A stretch of DNA of 64,000 nucleotides, from NCBI GenBank assembly GCA_021781575.1, contig JAJXWP010000010.1, positions 48,472 to 112,471 of the forward strand, written 5' to 3'. This stretch comes from Pseudomonadota bacterium. GTDB lineage: Bacteria > Pseudomonadota > Alphaproteobacteria > Rhodospirillales > Magnetospirillaceae. Of the stretch, positions 37,066 to 45,469 are shown piece by piece (position 1 is the stretch's first letter; every line of letters starts with the position of its first letter). Below the pieces are notes generated by a model. It was not told the origin of the DNA. It did not search any database and was given only the letters and a program-made list of their open reading frames with translations. The position numbers and the translations under genes were made by a program.

Positions 37066-38655
37066 CTACGAAGTGCGCTCGATGCGCTCCATCATTTCCG
37101 CCGTCTCGGCGGCGGGCAGGGCGGACCGCATGGCCAGCCAAATGACGACGAGGCTCCATGCGCCGACGGCGGCGACAGCCGGCCAGAAGCCGAGCAGGCC
37201 GTATCCGCCGCCGACATCGCCGAGAGCCGACAGCACCCACATGCCGCCGAACCAGGGAAACAGCCAGGCGATGTGGGGCCAGTCGAAATCCTCGGCTGAT
37301 CGTTTCGCCACCGCATGGTGGTAGAAGGCGTAAAGCAGGAAGCCCACGCCCACCAGGGAAAACAGGAAGCTATTGGTCTTGAAGCCGGTCCAATAGATGA
37401 TCCAGTTGCTGCAGACGAAGGCGATGGGCGCCAGGATTTGGCCTCTCCATAGGCGGAACGGCCGATGCAGCGAAGGCTGGGTGCGGCGCAAGACCAGCAG
37501 CACGATGGGCCCCAGGCCATAGGTCAACACGGTGATCGAGGTGATGTAGTTGGCCATCAGCTGCCAGGCCGGGAACGGCAGCAGGAACAGAACGCCGACG
37601 ACCCACATGACCAGGACGGCCGCCCAGGGCGCCTTGGCCGCGTTCAGACGGGTCAGCCAGCGCGGTCCGCCGCCCAGTTCGCCCACCGCGAACAGGATGC
37701 GTGAACCGCCGGTAACAAACATCAGGCCGGTACCCCCCGGCGATACATAGGCGTCGATGTAAAGCAGTGTCGCCATCCAGCCGATGCCCAGGGCGGCGGC
37801 CAAGCCGGCGAACGGTCCCATCGCCCCGGCGAAGCTCAATTGCATCCAGCCGTGGGCCACGTCCTGCGGCCGCAGCGCCATCAGAAAGGCGACTTGCAGA
37901 AGAATGTAGACGACACCCGACAGCGCCACCGATCCGATCACCGCCATCGGTATGTCCCGAGACGGGTTGGAACTTTCCCCGCCGAGGTCGATCGCCGTGC
38001 GAAAGCCCAGATAGCTGAATACGATGCCGGCCGTGGGCAGCGCCGTGAAGATCCCGGAGACCTGATAACTGCCCGGGTCCGCCGCCCAGACATCCCAGTG
38101 GCTGCTGGCGGCGACCAGAACCACCACGGTCAGCAGCGGCACGGCGATCTTCCACCAGGTGACGGTGGAGTTGACGTTCAGCAGCATGCGAACCGCCAGC
38201 AGGTTCAGCAGCGCCACAATACCCAGCAGCACGGCGCAGACCACGAAGCCGGTGGCGGTCAACAGGCCGCTGCCGTCCGCTTTCAGGAAATAGGGGAGGT
38301 AGTTGTCGGCATAGGTGACGATCGCCTCGGCTTCGATGGCGGGCACGGGGACATAGGCGAGGAACAGCATCCAGCCCCAGATCCGGCCGAGCCCTTCGCC
38401 ATGGCTGGCATGACTCATATGCACCAGCGCGCCGCTGCGGGGAAACAGCGCGGCCAGTTCGGCGAAGCACAGCGCGATCATCATGATGATGACGGCTCCG
38501 ACCGCCCAGCTCCAGACGCTCAGCGGCCCGGCGATGCGCGACGCATGGTAGGCGCCGAACAACCAGCCGGAGCCGATCATGCTGGTGGTGCTGGCGAACA
38601 ACAGCCCGACGATGCGCGCGTCCCGCCGCAGAGTTCCGGAGATATTCAAGCTCAT
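37066..38655 (-). CDS. APC-superfamily amino acid permease
   Basis: Twelve-helix inner-membrane transporter (529 aa). I use ATG 38655 because the frame upstream is polar and unrelated. The N-terminus has the substrate-site pattern GLLFASTTSMIGSGWLFGAY of the APC fold (helix 1 unwound region GSGW). A helix-6-like segment is IVFSYLGFRTAIDLGGESSNPSRDIP, typical of amino acid/amine permeases. Substrate cannot be told from sequence. The C-terminus is polar and short. It stands alone, facing the CLC gene. Confidence 0.85.
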   Translation of the reverse strand: MSLNISGTLRRDARIVGLLFASTTSMIGSGWLFGAYHASRIAGPLSVWSWAVGAVIIMMIALCFAELAALFPRSGALVHMSHASHGEGLGRIWGWMLFLAYVPVPAIEAEAIVTYADNYLPYFLKADGSGLLTATGFVVCAVLLGIVALLNLLAVRMLLNVNSTVTWWKIAVPLLTVVVLVAASSHWDVWAADPGSYQVSGIFTALPTAGIVFSYLGFRTAIDLGGESSNPSRDIPMAVIGSVALSGVVYILLQVAFLMALRPQDVAHGWMQLSFAGAMGPFAGLAAALGIGWMATLLYIDAYVSPGGTGLMFVTGGSRILFAVGELGGGPRWLTRLNAAKAPWAAVLVMWVVGVLFLLPFPAWQLMANYITSITVLTYGLGPIVLLVLRRTQPSLHRPFRLWRGQILAPIAFVCSNWIIYWTGFKTNSFLFSLVGVGFLLYAFYHHAVAKRSAEDFDWPHIAWLFPWFGGMWVLSALGDVGGGYGLLGFWPAVAAVGAWSLVVIWLAMRSALPAAETAEMMERIERTS

Positions 38656-38995
38656 GATGTCCTCTGCCCCTCCTGCGTCCGGGTCGCCGTCAATACCACA
38701 TGGCCGCCCGACCGCTATACGCGGTAGGCGATCCGGCGGCGAGGCGCTGGCCAAATCCCGAGAGGAGTTGTATCGCGTCGGCGCTCTTGCCTGAAGGGCT
38801 TTGGTTCCCGCATCCGCAAGCGTCCGGCGGCGGATTATCCGGAGTGCGCCGCCTGGCGTCTTCTCAGCGCCCATAGGTCGTGGTGAGCTGCGCGGTTGCC
38901 GGCCATCGGGAAAGGGAGGGGAACGCCAGCGGGCCCGGCTTGTTTTAGCCAACGCCCCATGGCGGTTCCGGCGCGGAACGACCGGGGATGGCGAT
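38656..38995. other. Intergenic region between divergent permease and HMA-domain genes
   Basis: 340 bases that should carry promoters for both flanking genes. The plus-strand frame of the HMA gene remains open through it but has no ATG and no domain content. I see no repeat or riboswitch-like element. Confidence 0.4.
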
Positions 38996-39559
38996 ATGGC
39001 AGAGGCAGGTCGGCCGATGGAACCAGACACACCAAATCCGGGCATCGCGGCCACCTTGCCGCGAGCCCGCATCGTTCACCAGTCCCCAGGCCGGGCGCGC
39101 CTGCGCGTCCGGGGGCATCGCCACGACGACAGCTATTTCCGCCACATCGCCCGCGGTTTGAGCTTGGTGCCGGGAGTCTCTTCGGTGGAAACCAACGCCG
39201 CCACCGGTAGCATCCTGATCCGCCATACGGCGGAGATCGGGCCGCTGCTGGAGCATGCGCGGCGCAGCGCGGTTCTGGCGGTTACCGGGGAGGCGACGGT
39301 GATGCGGTGGCTGTCGCAGGCCGCCGACGCCCTCGGCGGCGGCGTTGACCGGCAGTTACGCCGCGCCTCGGGCGATCAACTCACCTTGCCGCTTTTCCTG
39401 TCCTTCGTCTTTTTCATGATGGCGCTCGCCAAGATCGGGCAGGGCGACTTCCGCACGTCGACCCTTCACTTGTTGCTGTCGGCGCTTCATGCGGCGAACA
39501 GCCATTCCTGCGGCGACCAAGGCGGGCAACTGACGGCGGCAGCCGAGGAAATCGCCTGA
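38996..39559 (+). CDS. HMA-like domain protein with one membrane segment
   Basis: 187-residue protein. Residues 25-90 form an HMA_2-type ferredoxin-like fold (ARIVHQSPGRARLRV, FRHIARGLSLVPGVSSVETN, GSILIRH) without the CxxC metal motif. A membrane segment follows at about 134-150 (LTLPLFLSFVFFMMAL). The C-terminus has a Cys and several His (HAANSHSCGDQGG). Such proteins occur near metal P-type ATPases, but none is here. Role unknown, possibly metal or heme-related; ATG 38996 follows GGGGATGG. Confidence 0.65.
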   Translation: MAEAGRPMEPDTPNPGIAATLPRARIVHQSPGRARLRVRGHRHDDSYFRHIARGLSLVPGVSSVETNAATGSILIRHTAEIGPLLEHARRSAVLAVTGEATVMRWLSQAADALGGGVDRQLRRASGDQLTLPLFLSFVFFMMALAKIGQGDFRTSTLHLLLSALHAANSHSCGDQGGQLTAAAEEIA

Positions 39560-39577
39560 GCGACGTGTCGGCGCTGT

Positions 39578-39877
39578 TCAGTTGCCCCGCAACGCCCTGG
39601 CGTCATCCACGCCCAGGCGCAGGGTTTCGCCGGTCTGGCGGTTTTCCGCCAAGGCCGTGCCGTCGTCGTGGAAGGTTACGGTCCAGCCCATCAAGGCCAT
39701 TTCGTTGCCTCGCTGCCGGGACTCGGCCTCGGAAATTTCGCGGTAGACCTGTTCGGCGCTGAACAGCCGGTTTGCCACGGTTGTCGCGTGAACCTTCAGC
39801 CTCTCGCTCACCGCGCGGATCCGCTCGGTAATGCCGACGATGTGATTATACCCGTGATTGCTGCCGAGGGTGACCAT
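39578..39877 (-). CDS. Conserved-looking hypothetical protein
   Basis: 99-residue soluble protein starting with ATG 39877 after a good Shine-Dalgarno (GGGAAGGGGG). An N-terminal helical half (TERIRAVSERLKVHATTVANRLF) is followed by a beta segment (MGWTVTFHDDGTALAENRQTGETLRLGVDDA). No family recognised. It converges on the HMA-domain gene, with 18 bases between stops. Codon use is like its neighbours, so it is likely a real gene. Confidence 0.6.
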   Translation of the reverse strand: MVTLGSNHGYNHIVGITERIRAVSERLKVHATTVANRLFSAEQVYREISEAESRQRGNEMALMGWTVTFHDDGTALAENRQTGETLRLGVDDARALRGN

Positions 39878-40095
39878 GACGCCCCCTTCCCGTGATCGAT
39901 CGATGCCGTTACACCGGCAAATCTATCACGTGCAACAATTGTACATGCTCTCTACCCCAGATGTCAATATGACGCTCCCGTCGAGTTCCCATTTCGCCCC
40001 TTAGTTTAAAATTGAAAAAATTAATGCTAGAACATCGTGGAAGATATTTCAACAATCGGTTATTATGCGCTGAGTTTAACTTGGGTAGTCGCCCA

Positions 40096-40341
40096 ATGAT
40101 CACTGCCGCGCAACTTCGGGCCGCCCGTGCCCTGCTTGGCATCGACCAGCGTCAGTTGGCTGAACAATGCGGACTGTCTCTGCCGACCATCCAGCGGATG
40201 GAGGCGAGCGGCGGGGTGATTCATTGCAATGTTGATTCGCTGATGAAGCTGGTCACCGCCTTGGACGCGGCCGGCATAGAACTCATCGTGGCGGGGGCCT
40301 CCAGCACTGGCGGCGGGCGGGGTGTGCGTTTGAAGGGATAG
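40096..40341 (+). CDS. Xre-family helix-turn-helix regulator
   Basis: 81-residue DNA-binding protein starting at ATG 40096 (MITAAQLRAARALLGIDQRQLAEQ). The helix-turn-helix is QRQLAEQCGLSLPTIQRMEA, followed by a second helical part (DSLMKLVTALDAAGIELI). The 150 bases before it are AT-rich and contain the palindrome ACAATTGT (39935-39942), a possible autoregulatory operator. It lies 49 bases before the hyf-like operon on the same strand and may regulate it; that is a position-only inference. Confidence 0.8.
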   Translation: MITAAQLRAARALLGIDQRQLAEQCGLSLPTIQRMEASGGVIHCNVDSLMKLVTALDAAGIELIVAGASSTGGGRGVRLKG

Positions 40342-40390
40342 CCGAAGGAAAGGCGGGGCGCTCCACCGGCGATCCCCGAAAGATACTATC

Positions 40391-42403
40391 GTGACCATGC
40401 TCGTCGTCATGTCCGCCGTCGCCGTCCTGCTCGCTCTGCCCGTGGCGGCTCTTGGCATCGGCGCCAGGCGGGTGGCGACGGTTCTGGTCTACGGCTTCGG
40501 GTTGGCCGCCAGCCTGGCCAGCCTGGCCGCCGCCCTCGGCCAGCTCCTGTCCACCGCCGGCACCACCCCGGCCATCACCCTGCCGCTGGGGTTGCCGTGG
40601 ATCGGCGCCCATATGCGGTTGGACGCCCTGTCCGCCTTCTTCCTCACCGTGGTCGATCTCGGCGGCGCCGCCGCCTGCCTGTACGGGCTGGGCTATGGGC
40701 GCCACGAGCGGGCGCCCCGCCGGGTCCTGCCGTTTTTTCCGCTGTTTCTCGCCGGCATGCAGTTGGTGGTGCTGGCCGACGATGCCTTCACCTTCCTATT
40801 CTCGTGGGAGTTCATGTCGCTGGCATCCTGGGCTCTGGTCGTCGCCGACCACCATAAGGGGGACACTGTTCGGGCCGGATACGTCTATCTGATCATGGCC
40901 AGCTTCGGCACGGCGGCACTGCTGCTGGCCTTCGGCCTGCTGGCCGGGCCAGAAGGCGGCTACGGGTTTGCCGCCATCCGGGCGGCGGCTCATTCGCCGG
41001 CCGAGGCCTCGCTGGTCCTGGCGCTGCTGTTGCTGGGGGCCGGCTCGAAGGCGGGATTGGTGCCGCTGCACGTGTGGCTGCCGCTGGCTCATCCGGCGGC
41101 GCCCAGCCATGTCTCAGCGCTGATGAGCGGCGTCATGACCAAGGTGGCGATCTACGCCTTCGTCCGTGTCGTCTTCGATCTGCTGGGGCAGCCGCAATGG
41201 TGGTGGAGTATGGCGGTGCTGACGCTGGGTGGCATCACCGCGGTCCTCGGCGTGCTTTACGCGCTGATGCAGCACGACCTGAAGCGCCTGCTCGCCTATC
41301 ACACCGTGGAAAATATCGGGATCATCTATATCGGGTTGGGGCTGGCGCTGGCGTTTCGCGCCGAAGGCCTGGCCCCGGCTGCGGCCCTCGCCCTGACCGC
41401 CGCCCTGTTCCATGTCCTCAACCACATGACGTTCAAGAGCCTGCTGTTCTTCGGCGCCGGCGCGGTGCTGACGGCGACCGGGGAGCGCGACATGGAACGG
41501 CTGGGCGGCCTGATCCACCGCATGCCGGTGACGGCTTTCGCCTTTCTGATCGGCTGCGCCGCCATCTCGGCTCTGCCGCCGTTCAATGGCTTCGCCTCCG
41601 AGTGGCTGACCTTCCAAGCGGTGCTGCAAGGGCCAAAACTGGCCCTGTGGGGGCCGAAGCTGTTGGTTCCCTCGGTGGGGGCGCTGCTCGCCCTGTCGGC
41701 GGCGCTGGCCGCCGGCTGCTTCGTCAAGGCCTTTGGCGTCACTTTCCTCAGCCGGCCGCGCAGCAGGCCGGCGGCGACGGCCGGCGAAGTGGACCGCTTC
41801 TCCCTGGCCGCCATGCTGCTGTTCGCCGTTCTTTGCCTGTTGGCCGGCATCCTGCCCGGCCTTGTCATCGATACCCTGGGGCCGGTGGTCGGCGGGCTGG
41901 TCGGCCAGCGCATGCCGGTGCAGAGCGTCGAGCCGTGGCTGACCATCATCCCGATCGCCGCCAGCCACAGCTCCTATAACGGGCTTCTGGTTTTCGTCTT
42001 CATTACCTGGGCGGCACTGACCGCGGCCCAGGTCATCCACCGCTGGGCATCGCATGCTCTGCGCCGTGGCCCGGCCTGGGACTGCGGTTATCCCGACGCC
42101 AGCCCGTTGACCCAATACTCGGCCAGCGGCTTCGCCCAGCCCATCCGGCGGGTGTTCGGCACGGTGGTGTTCCGCGCCACCGAGGAGGTCCGCATGCCGC
42201 CACCCGGCGACACCGGCCCGGCAAGACTGGAGGTGGTGGTCAAGGATCTGGTCTGGGCGGTCTTCTACGCCCCGGTGGCGAAAGCTGTCGGCATCCTCGC
42301 CGACCGCCTCAACCGGATGCAGTACCTGACCATCCGCAAGTATCTGAGTCTCGTTTTCCTCGCTCTGGTGATCCTTCTGCTGGCTTTGGAGCTATGGCTT
42401 TGA
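40391..42403 (+). CDS. hyfB: Hydrogenase-4-like membrane subunit HyfB (antiporter-type)
   Basis: First gene of a six-gene Ehr-type complex. 670-residue NuoL/MrpA-like ion-translocating subunit with about 16 helices. The conserved antiporter motifs are present: the TM5-region Glu (LFSWEFMSLASWAL), the TM7 Lys (GAGSKAGLVPLHVWLP), and DLKRLLAYHTVENIGII for the TM8 channel region. The C-terminal part (AWDCGYPDASPLTQYSASGF) is typical of HyfB. The start is GTG 40391; an ATG two codons later is equally possible. It overlaps hyfC by 10 bases. Confidence 0.92.
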   Translation: MTMLVVMSAVAVLLALPVAALGIGARRVATVLVYGFGLAASLASLAAALGQLLSTAGTTPAITLPLGLPWIGAHMRLDALSAFFLTVVDLGGAAACLYGLGYGRHERAPRRVLPFFPLFLAGMQLVVLADDAFTFLFSWEFMSLASWALVVADHHKGDTVRAGYVYLIMASFGTAALLLAFGLLAGPEGGYGFAAIRAAAHSPAEASLVLALLLLGAGSKAGLVPLHVWLPLAHPAAPSHVSALMSGVMTKVAIYAFVRVVFDLLGQPQWWWSMAVLTLGGITAVLGVLYALMQHDLKRLLAYHTVENIGIIYIGLGLALAFRAEGLAPAAALALTAALFHVLNHMTFKSLLFFGAGAVLTATGERDMERLGGLIHRMPVTAFAFLIGCAAISALPPFNGFASEWLTFQAVLQGPKLALWGPKLLVPSVGALLALSAALAAGCFVKAFGVTFLSRPRSRPAATAGEVDRFSLAAMLLFAVLCLLAGILPGLVIDTLGPVVGGLVGQRMPVQSVEPWLTIIPIAASHSSYNGLLVFVFITWAALTAAQVIHRWASHALRRGPAWDCGYPDASPLTQYSASGFAQPIRRVFGTVVFRATEEVRMPPPGDTGPARLEVVVKDLVWAVFYAPVAKAVGILADRLNRMQYLTIRKYLSLVFLALVILLLALELWL

Positions 42404-43338
42404 TCATCGACCTGCTGACCCAGGGGGTGGAGATGATCCTGGTGCTGGCCATCGCTCCGCTGCTGACCGGCTTCGTGCGCAAGGTCAAGGCGCGGCTGCT
42501 GCGCCGCCAAGGGCCGTCGGTGTGGCAGCCATACCGGGACCTGCTGCGGCTGGCGCGCAAGGAGGTGGTGCTTGCCGAAAACGCATCCTGGCTGTTCCGC
42601 ACGGCGCCCTATCTCATCTTCGCCGCCACCTGGGTGGCCGCCGCGCTGGTGCCGACTTTCGCCAGCGGCCTGATGTTCAGCTGGGCCGCCGACCTTATCG
42701 CCATCATCGCGCTTTTGGGCTCGGCCCGCTTCTTCCTGGCTCTCGCCGGCATGGAGGTGGGCACGGCTTTCGGCGGCATCGGCTCGAGCCGGGAAGCGAT
42801 GATCGCCTCGGTGGCCGAGCCGGCCATCCTGATGATGGTGTTCACCGTCGCCCTGATCGCCGGCTCCAGCCAGTTGAGTACGGTGGCGCGGTTCATGGCG
42901 ACCGCCGAAGCGGGTTTGCGGGTGTCGACCGGCCTCGCCCTGTTCGCCCTGATCATCGTTGCCCTGGCGGAGAACGCCCGCATCCCGGTGGACAACCCGG
43001 CCACGCACCTCGAGCTGACCATGGTTCACGAGGCAATGGTGCTGGAATATTCGGGGCGTCACCTGGCGGTCATCGAGTTGGCCGCGTCGCTCAAGCTGCT
43101 GCTCTATCTCTCGCTGATCGGCTGCATCTTCATCCCTTGGGGAATGGCGGCATCGGGGGGCGGCATCACCGGCTATCTCATAGGGTCGTTGCTTTATCTG
43201 GCCAAGCTTGGGGTCCTTGGGCTCGGCCTGGCGCTGTTCGAATCGGCGATCGCCAAGATGCGGGTCTTTCGCGTTCCGCAATTCGTTGGAGCGGCCCTGA
43301 TGCTCGGCCTGCTCGGCACCCTCTTGCTGTTTTTCTGA
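42394..43338 (+). CDS. hyfC: Hydrogenase-4-like membrane subunit HyfC (NuoH-like)
   Basis: 314-residue membrane subunit homologous to NuoH/HycD that links the peripheral arm to the antiporter subunits. It starts with ATG 42394 behind TGGAG inside the hyfB 3' end. The family signature is visible: QGPSVWQPYRDLLRLARKE near the N-terminus and ALAENARIPVDNPATHLELTM in the middle. That charged loop forms the quinone/ferredoxin-side coupling site in relatives. Eight helices are predicted. Confidence 0.93.
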   Translation: MALIIDLLTQGVEMILVLAIAPLLTGFVRKVKARLLRRQGPSVWQPYRDLLRLARKEVVLAENASWLFRTAPYLIFAATWVAAALVPTFASGLMFSWAADLIAIIALLGSARFFLALAGMEVGTAFGGIGSSREAMIASVAEPAILMMVFTVALIAGSSQLSTVARFMATAEAGLRVSTGLALFALIIVALAENARIPVDNPATHLELTMVHEAMVLEYSGRHLAVIELAASLKLLLYLSLIGCIFIPWGMAASGGGITGYLIGSLLYLAKLGVLGLGLALFESAIAKMRVFRVPQFVGAALMLGLLGTLLLFF

Positions 43339-43344
43339 GGAACG

Positions 43345-44007
43345 ATGGACAAGCTGGTCTTCGATATCGCCCATCTGCTGGCCGGAAGCGTGCTGCTGGT
43401 CAGCTTCATGATGCTCTACCAGAACCGCCTGTCCGCGTTGCTCAACCTGTTTGCCCTCCATGCCGTCATCCTCGCCTTCTCGGTCGCCTGGCAGGCGCAT
43501 TTGCAGGACGCGCCGCATCTCTATGTGACGGCGATGATCGCGCTGTTTTTCAAGGCGCTGTTCATCCCGCTGGCGCTGCATCGGATCGTCGTGCGGCTGA
43601 ACATCCACCGGCAGATCGAGAACGTCGTCGGTGTCGGCCCCACCATGCTGCTGGGCATGGGGCTGGCGGCTCTGGGCATGCTGCTGATGGTCCGCATCAC
43701 CCCGGACAGCGATCTGCTGGGGCGGGAAGACCTGGGATTCGCCCTGTCCACCGTCATGCTCGGCCTGTTGCTGATGGTCGCCCGGCGCAATGCGGTCAGC
43801 CAGGTCATCGGGTTCATGTCGGTGGAAAATGGCACCATCCTGGCCGCGACGGGAGCCAAGGGCATGCCCATGGTCGTGGAGATCAGCGTCGCCTTTTCCA
43901 TTCTGATCGCGTTCATCGTCATCGGCGTCTTCCTGTTCCGCATCCGCGAACGCTTCGACACCGTCGACCTGCAGGCACTCGATCAGTTCCGGGGAGAACA
44001 GGGATGA
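43345..44007 (+). CDS. hyfE: Hydrogenase-4-like membrane subunit HyfE
   Basis: 220-residue membrane protein of the HyfE family, whose N-terminal half resembles NuoK/MrpC. Characteristic stretch: MLGLLLMVARRNAVSQVIGFMSVENG, with conserved Glu in the helix (SVENGTILAA). Six helices are predicted. The ATG of hyfF overlaps its stop (ATGA, 44004-44007). HyfE is present in hydrogenase-4 and Ehr complexes but not in the short hydrogenase-3 type, which places this complex in the longer antiporter-rich group. Confidence 0.92.
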   Translation: MDKLVFDIAHLLAGSVLLVSFMMLYQNRLSALLNLFALHAVILAFSVAWQAHLQDAPHLYVTAMIALFFKALFIPLALHRIVVRLNIHRQIENVVGVGPTMLLGMGLAALGMLLMVRITPDSDLLGREDLGFALSTVMLGLLLMVARRNAVSQVIGFMSVENGTILAATGAKGMPMVVEISVAFSILIAFIVIGVFLFRIRERFDTVDLQALDQFRGEQG

Positions 44008-45455
44008 TTGCCGTGCCGTGGGATGCCGAAACCCTGGTCCTGTTGATCCCGCTGACCGCCGCCGCGTTTTTGGCGGTGCTTCCGGGCTATCGGCTGACCG
44101 CCTGGCTCAACATGCTGGCCAGTCTGCTGACCCTGGTCTGCGTTCTCGCCCTGTTCATTCTGCCCATGCCGGCGCCTACCCAATTTCTGCTGATCGACGA
44201 CGTCAACATCGTCTTCATCCTGCTCAACAGTTTCGTCGGCTTCACCACCAGCGTGTTCAGCGCCAGCTACATCGGTCACGAGTTGCATACCGGCCGCCTG
44301 ACGCCGGTCTATTTGCGCTTCTACCATGCCATGTACCAGGTGCTGATGTTCGCCATGAATCTGGCGCTGGTGTCCAACAACATCGGACTGATGTGGGTGG
44401 CGATCGAACTCGCCACCCTGACCACCGTGCTGATGGTGGGCATTTACCGCACGCACCAGGCCATCGAGGCCGCGTGGAAATATTTTATCCTCGGCAGCGT
44501 CGGCATCGCCCTGGCGCTGTTCGGCACCATCCTGGTCTACAAGGCGGCCCAGCCGGTGGTGGGCGAGGGAATGCCCGGCATGGTGTGGACGGTGCTGATG
44601 GCCCATGCCGCCAAATTCGATCCGGCGACCCTCAATGTGGCCTTCATCTTCCTGCTGCTCGGCTATGGCACCAAAGTTGGCCTGGTGCCGCTGCACGCCT
44701 GGCTGCCGGATGCCCATTCCGAAGGGCCGACACCCATCTCGGCGGTGCTGTCGGGCCTGCTGCTGAACGTCGCGTTGTTCGCCGTGCTGCGCTTCAAGCT
44801 GCTGCTGGCGGCCAATCCTCAAGCCATCATGCCGGGCCCGCTGATGGTGATGCTGGGCCTTGCGTCACTGCTGTTTGCTTCGCTGATGCTGTATCGGCGA
44901 CGTGATATCAAGCGGCTGTTCGCCTATTCCTCAATCGAACATATGGGAATCATCACCTTTGCCTTCGGCATGGGTGGAGCGCTCGCCAATTTCGCCGCCC
45001 TGCTGCACATGACCATGCACAGCCTGACGAAATCGGCGATTTTCTTTGCCGTCGGCCATATCAGCCAAGTCAAGGGGACGCAGAAGATCGCCGACATTCG
45101 CGGCCTGACCGAGACCCATCCGGTGCTCGGCTGGGGATTGGTCGTCGGCGTCTTCGCCATTGCCGGGCTGCCGCCGCTCGGCATCTTCACCAGCGAATTC
45201 CTGGTGGTTACCTCGACCTTCGCCCGCGAGCCGCTGCTGGCGGTCGCCCTGGTGGCAGGGCTGGTGATCGCTCTGGGCGGGCTGCTGGTGCATCTGAACG
45301 GCATCGCATTCGGTTCGCCCAGCAGCGGCACGGCGCGCTCCCAGGCCTCCTATGTTCCGCTGTTCGCCCATCTGGCGCTGGTCTGCGCCGCCGGCCTTTA
45401 TCTGCCGCCGGCGCTGGTCTCCTGGTTTCGGCATGTGGCCGGCCGGCTCGGATAG
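44004..45455 (+). CDS. hyfF: Hydrogenase-4-like membrane subunit HyfF (antiporter-type)
   Basis: 483-residue NuoM/N-like antiporter subunit starting at the coupled ATG 44004. Conserved channel residues: the Glu in GLMWVAIELATLTTV, the Lys in LGYGTKVGLVPLHAWLPDAHSEGP, and DIKRLFAYSSIEHMGI. Together with HyfB this gives two ion-pumping antiporter modules. The usual third (HyfD) is absent from this operon. Fourteen helices are predicted. Confidence 0.93.
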   Translation: MIAVPWDAETLVLLIPLTAAAFLAVLPGYRLTAWLNMLASLLTLVCVLALFILPMPAPTQFLLIDDVNIVFILLNSFVGFTTSVFSASYIGHELHTGRLTPVYLRFYHAMYQVLMFAMNLALVSNNIGLMWVAIELATLTTVLMVGIYRTHQAIEAAWKYFILGSVGIALALFGTILVYKAAQPVVGEGMPGMVWTVLMAHAAKFDPATLNVAFIFLLLGYGTKVGLVPLHAWLPDAHSEGPTPISAVLSGLLLNVALFAVLRFKLLLAANPQAIMPGPLMVMLGLASLLFASLMLYRRRDIKRLFAYSSIEHMGIITFAFGMGGALANFAALLHMTMHSLTKSAIFFAVGHISQVKGTQKIADIRGLTETHPVLGWGLVVGVFAIAGLPPLGIFTSEFLVVTSTFAREPLLAVALVAGLVIALGGLLVHLNGIAFGSPSSGTARSQASYVPLFAHLALVCAAGLYLPPALVSWFRHVAGRLG

Positions 45456-45469
45456 AAGAGGAGGGGAGA

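Noticed and set aside
42265..43608. Long open frame on the minus strand opposite hyfC
   Set aside because: Composition (His/Gln/Arg-rich) and position show it to be an antisense shadow.
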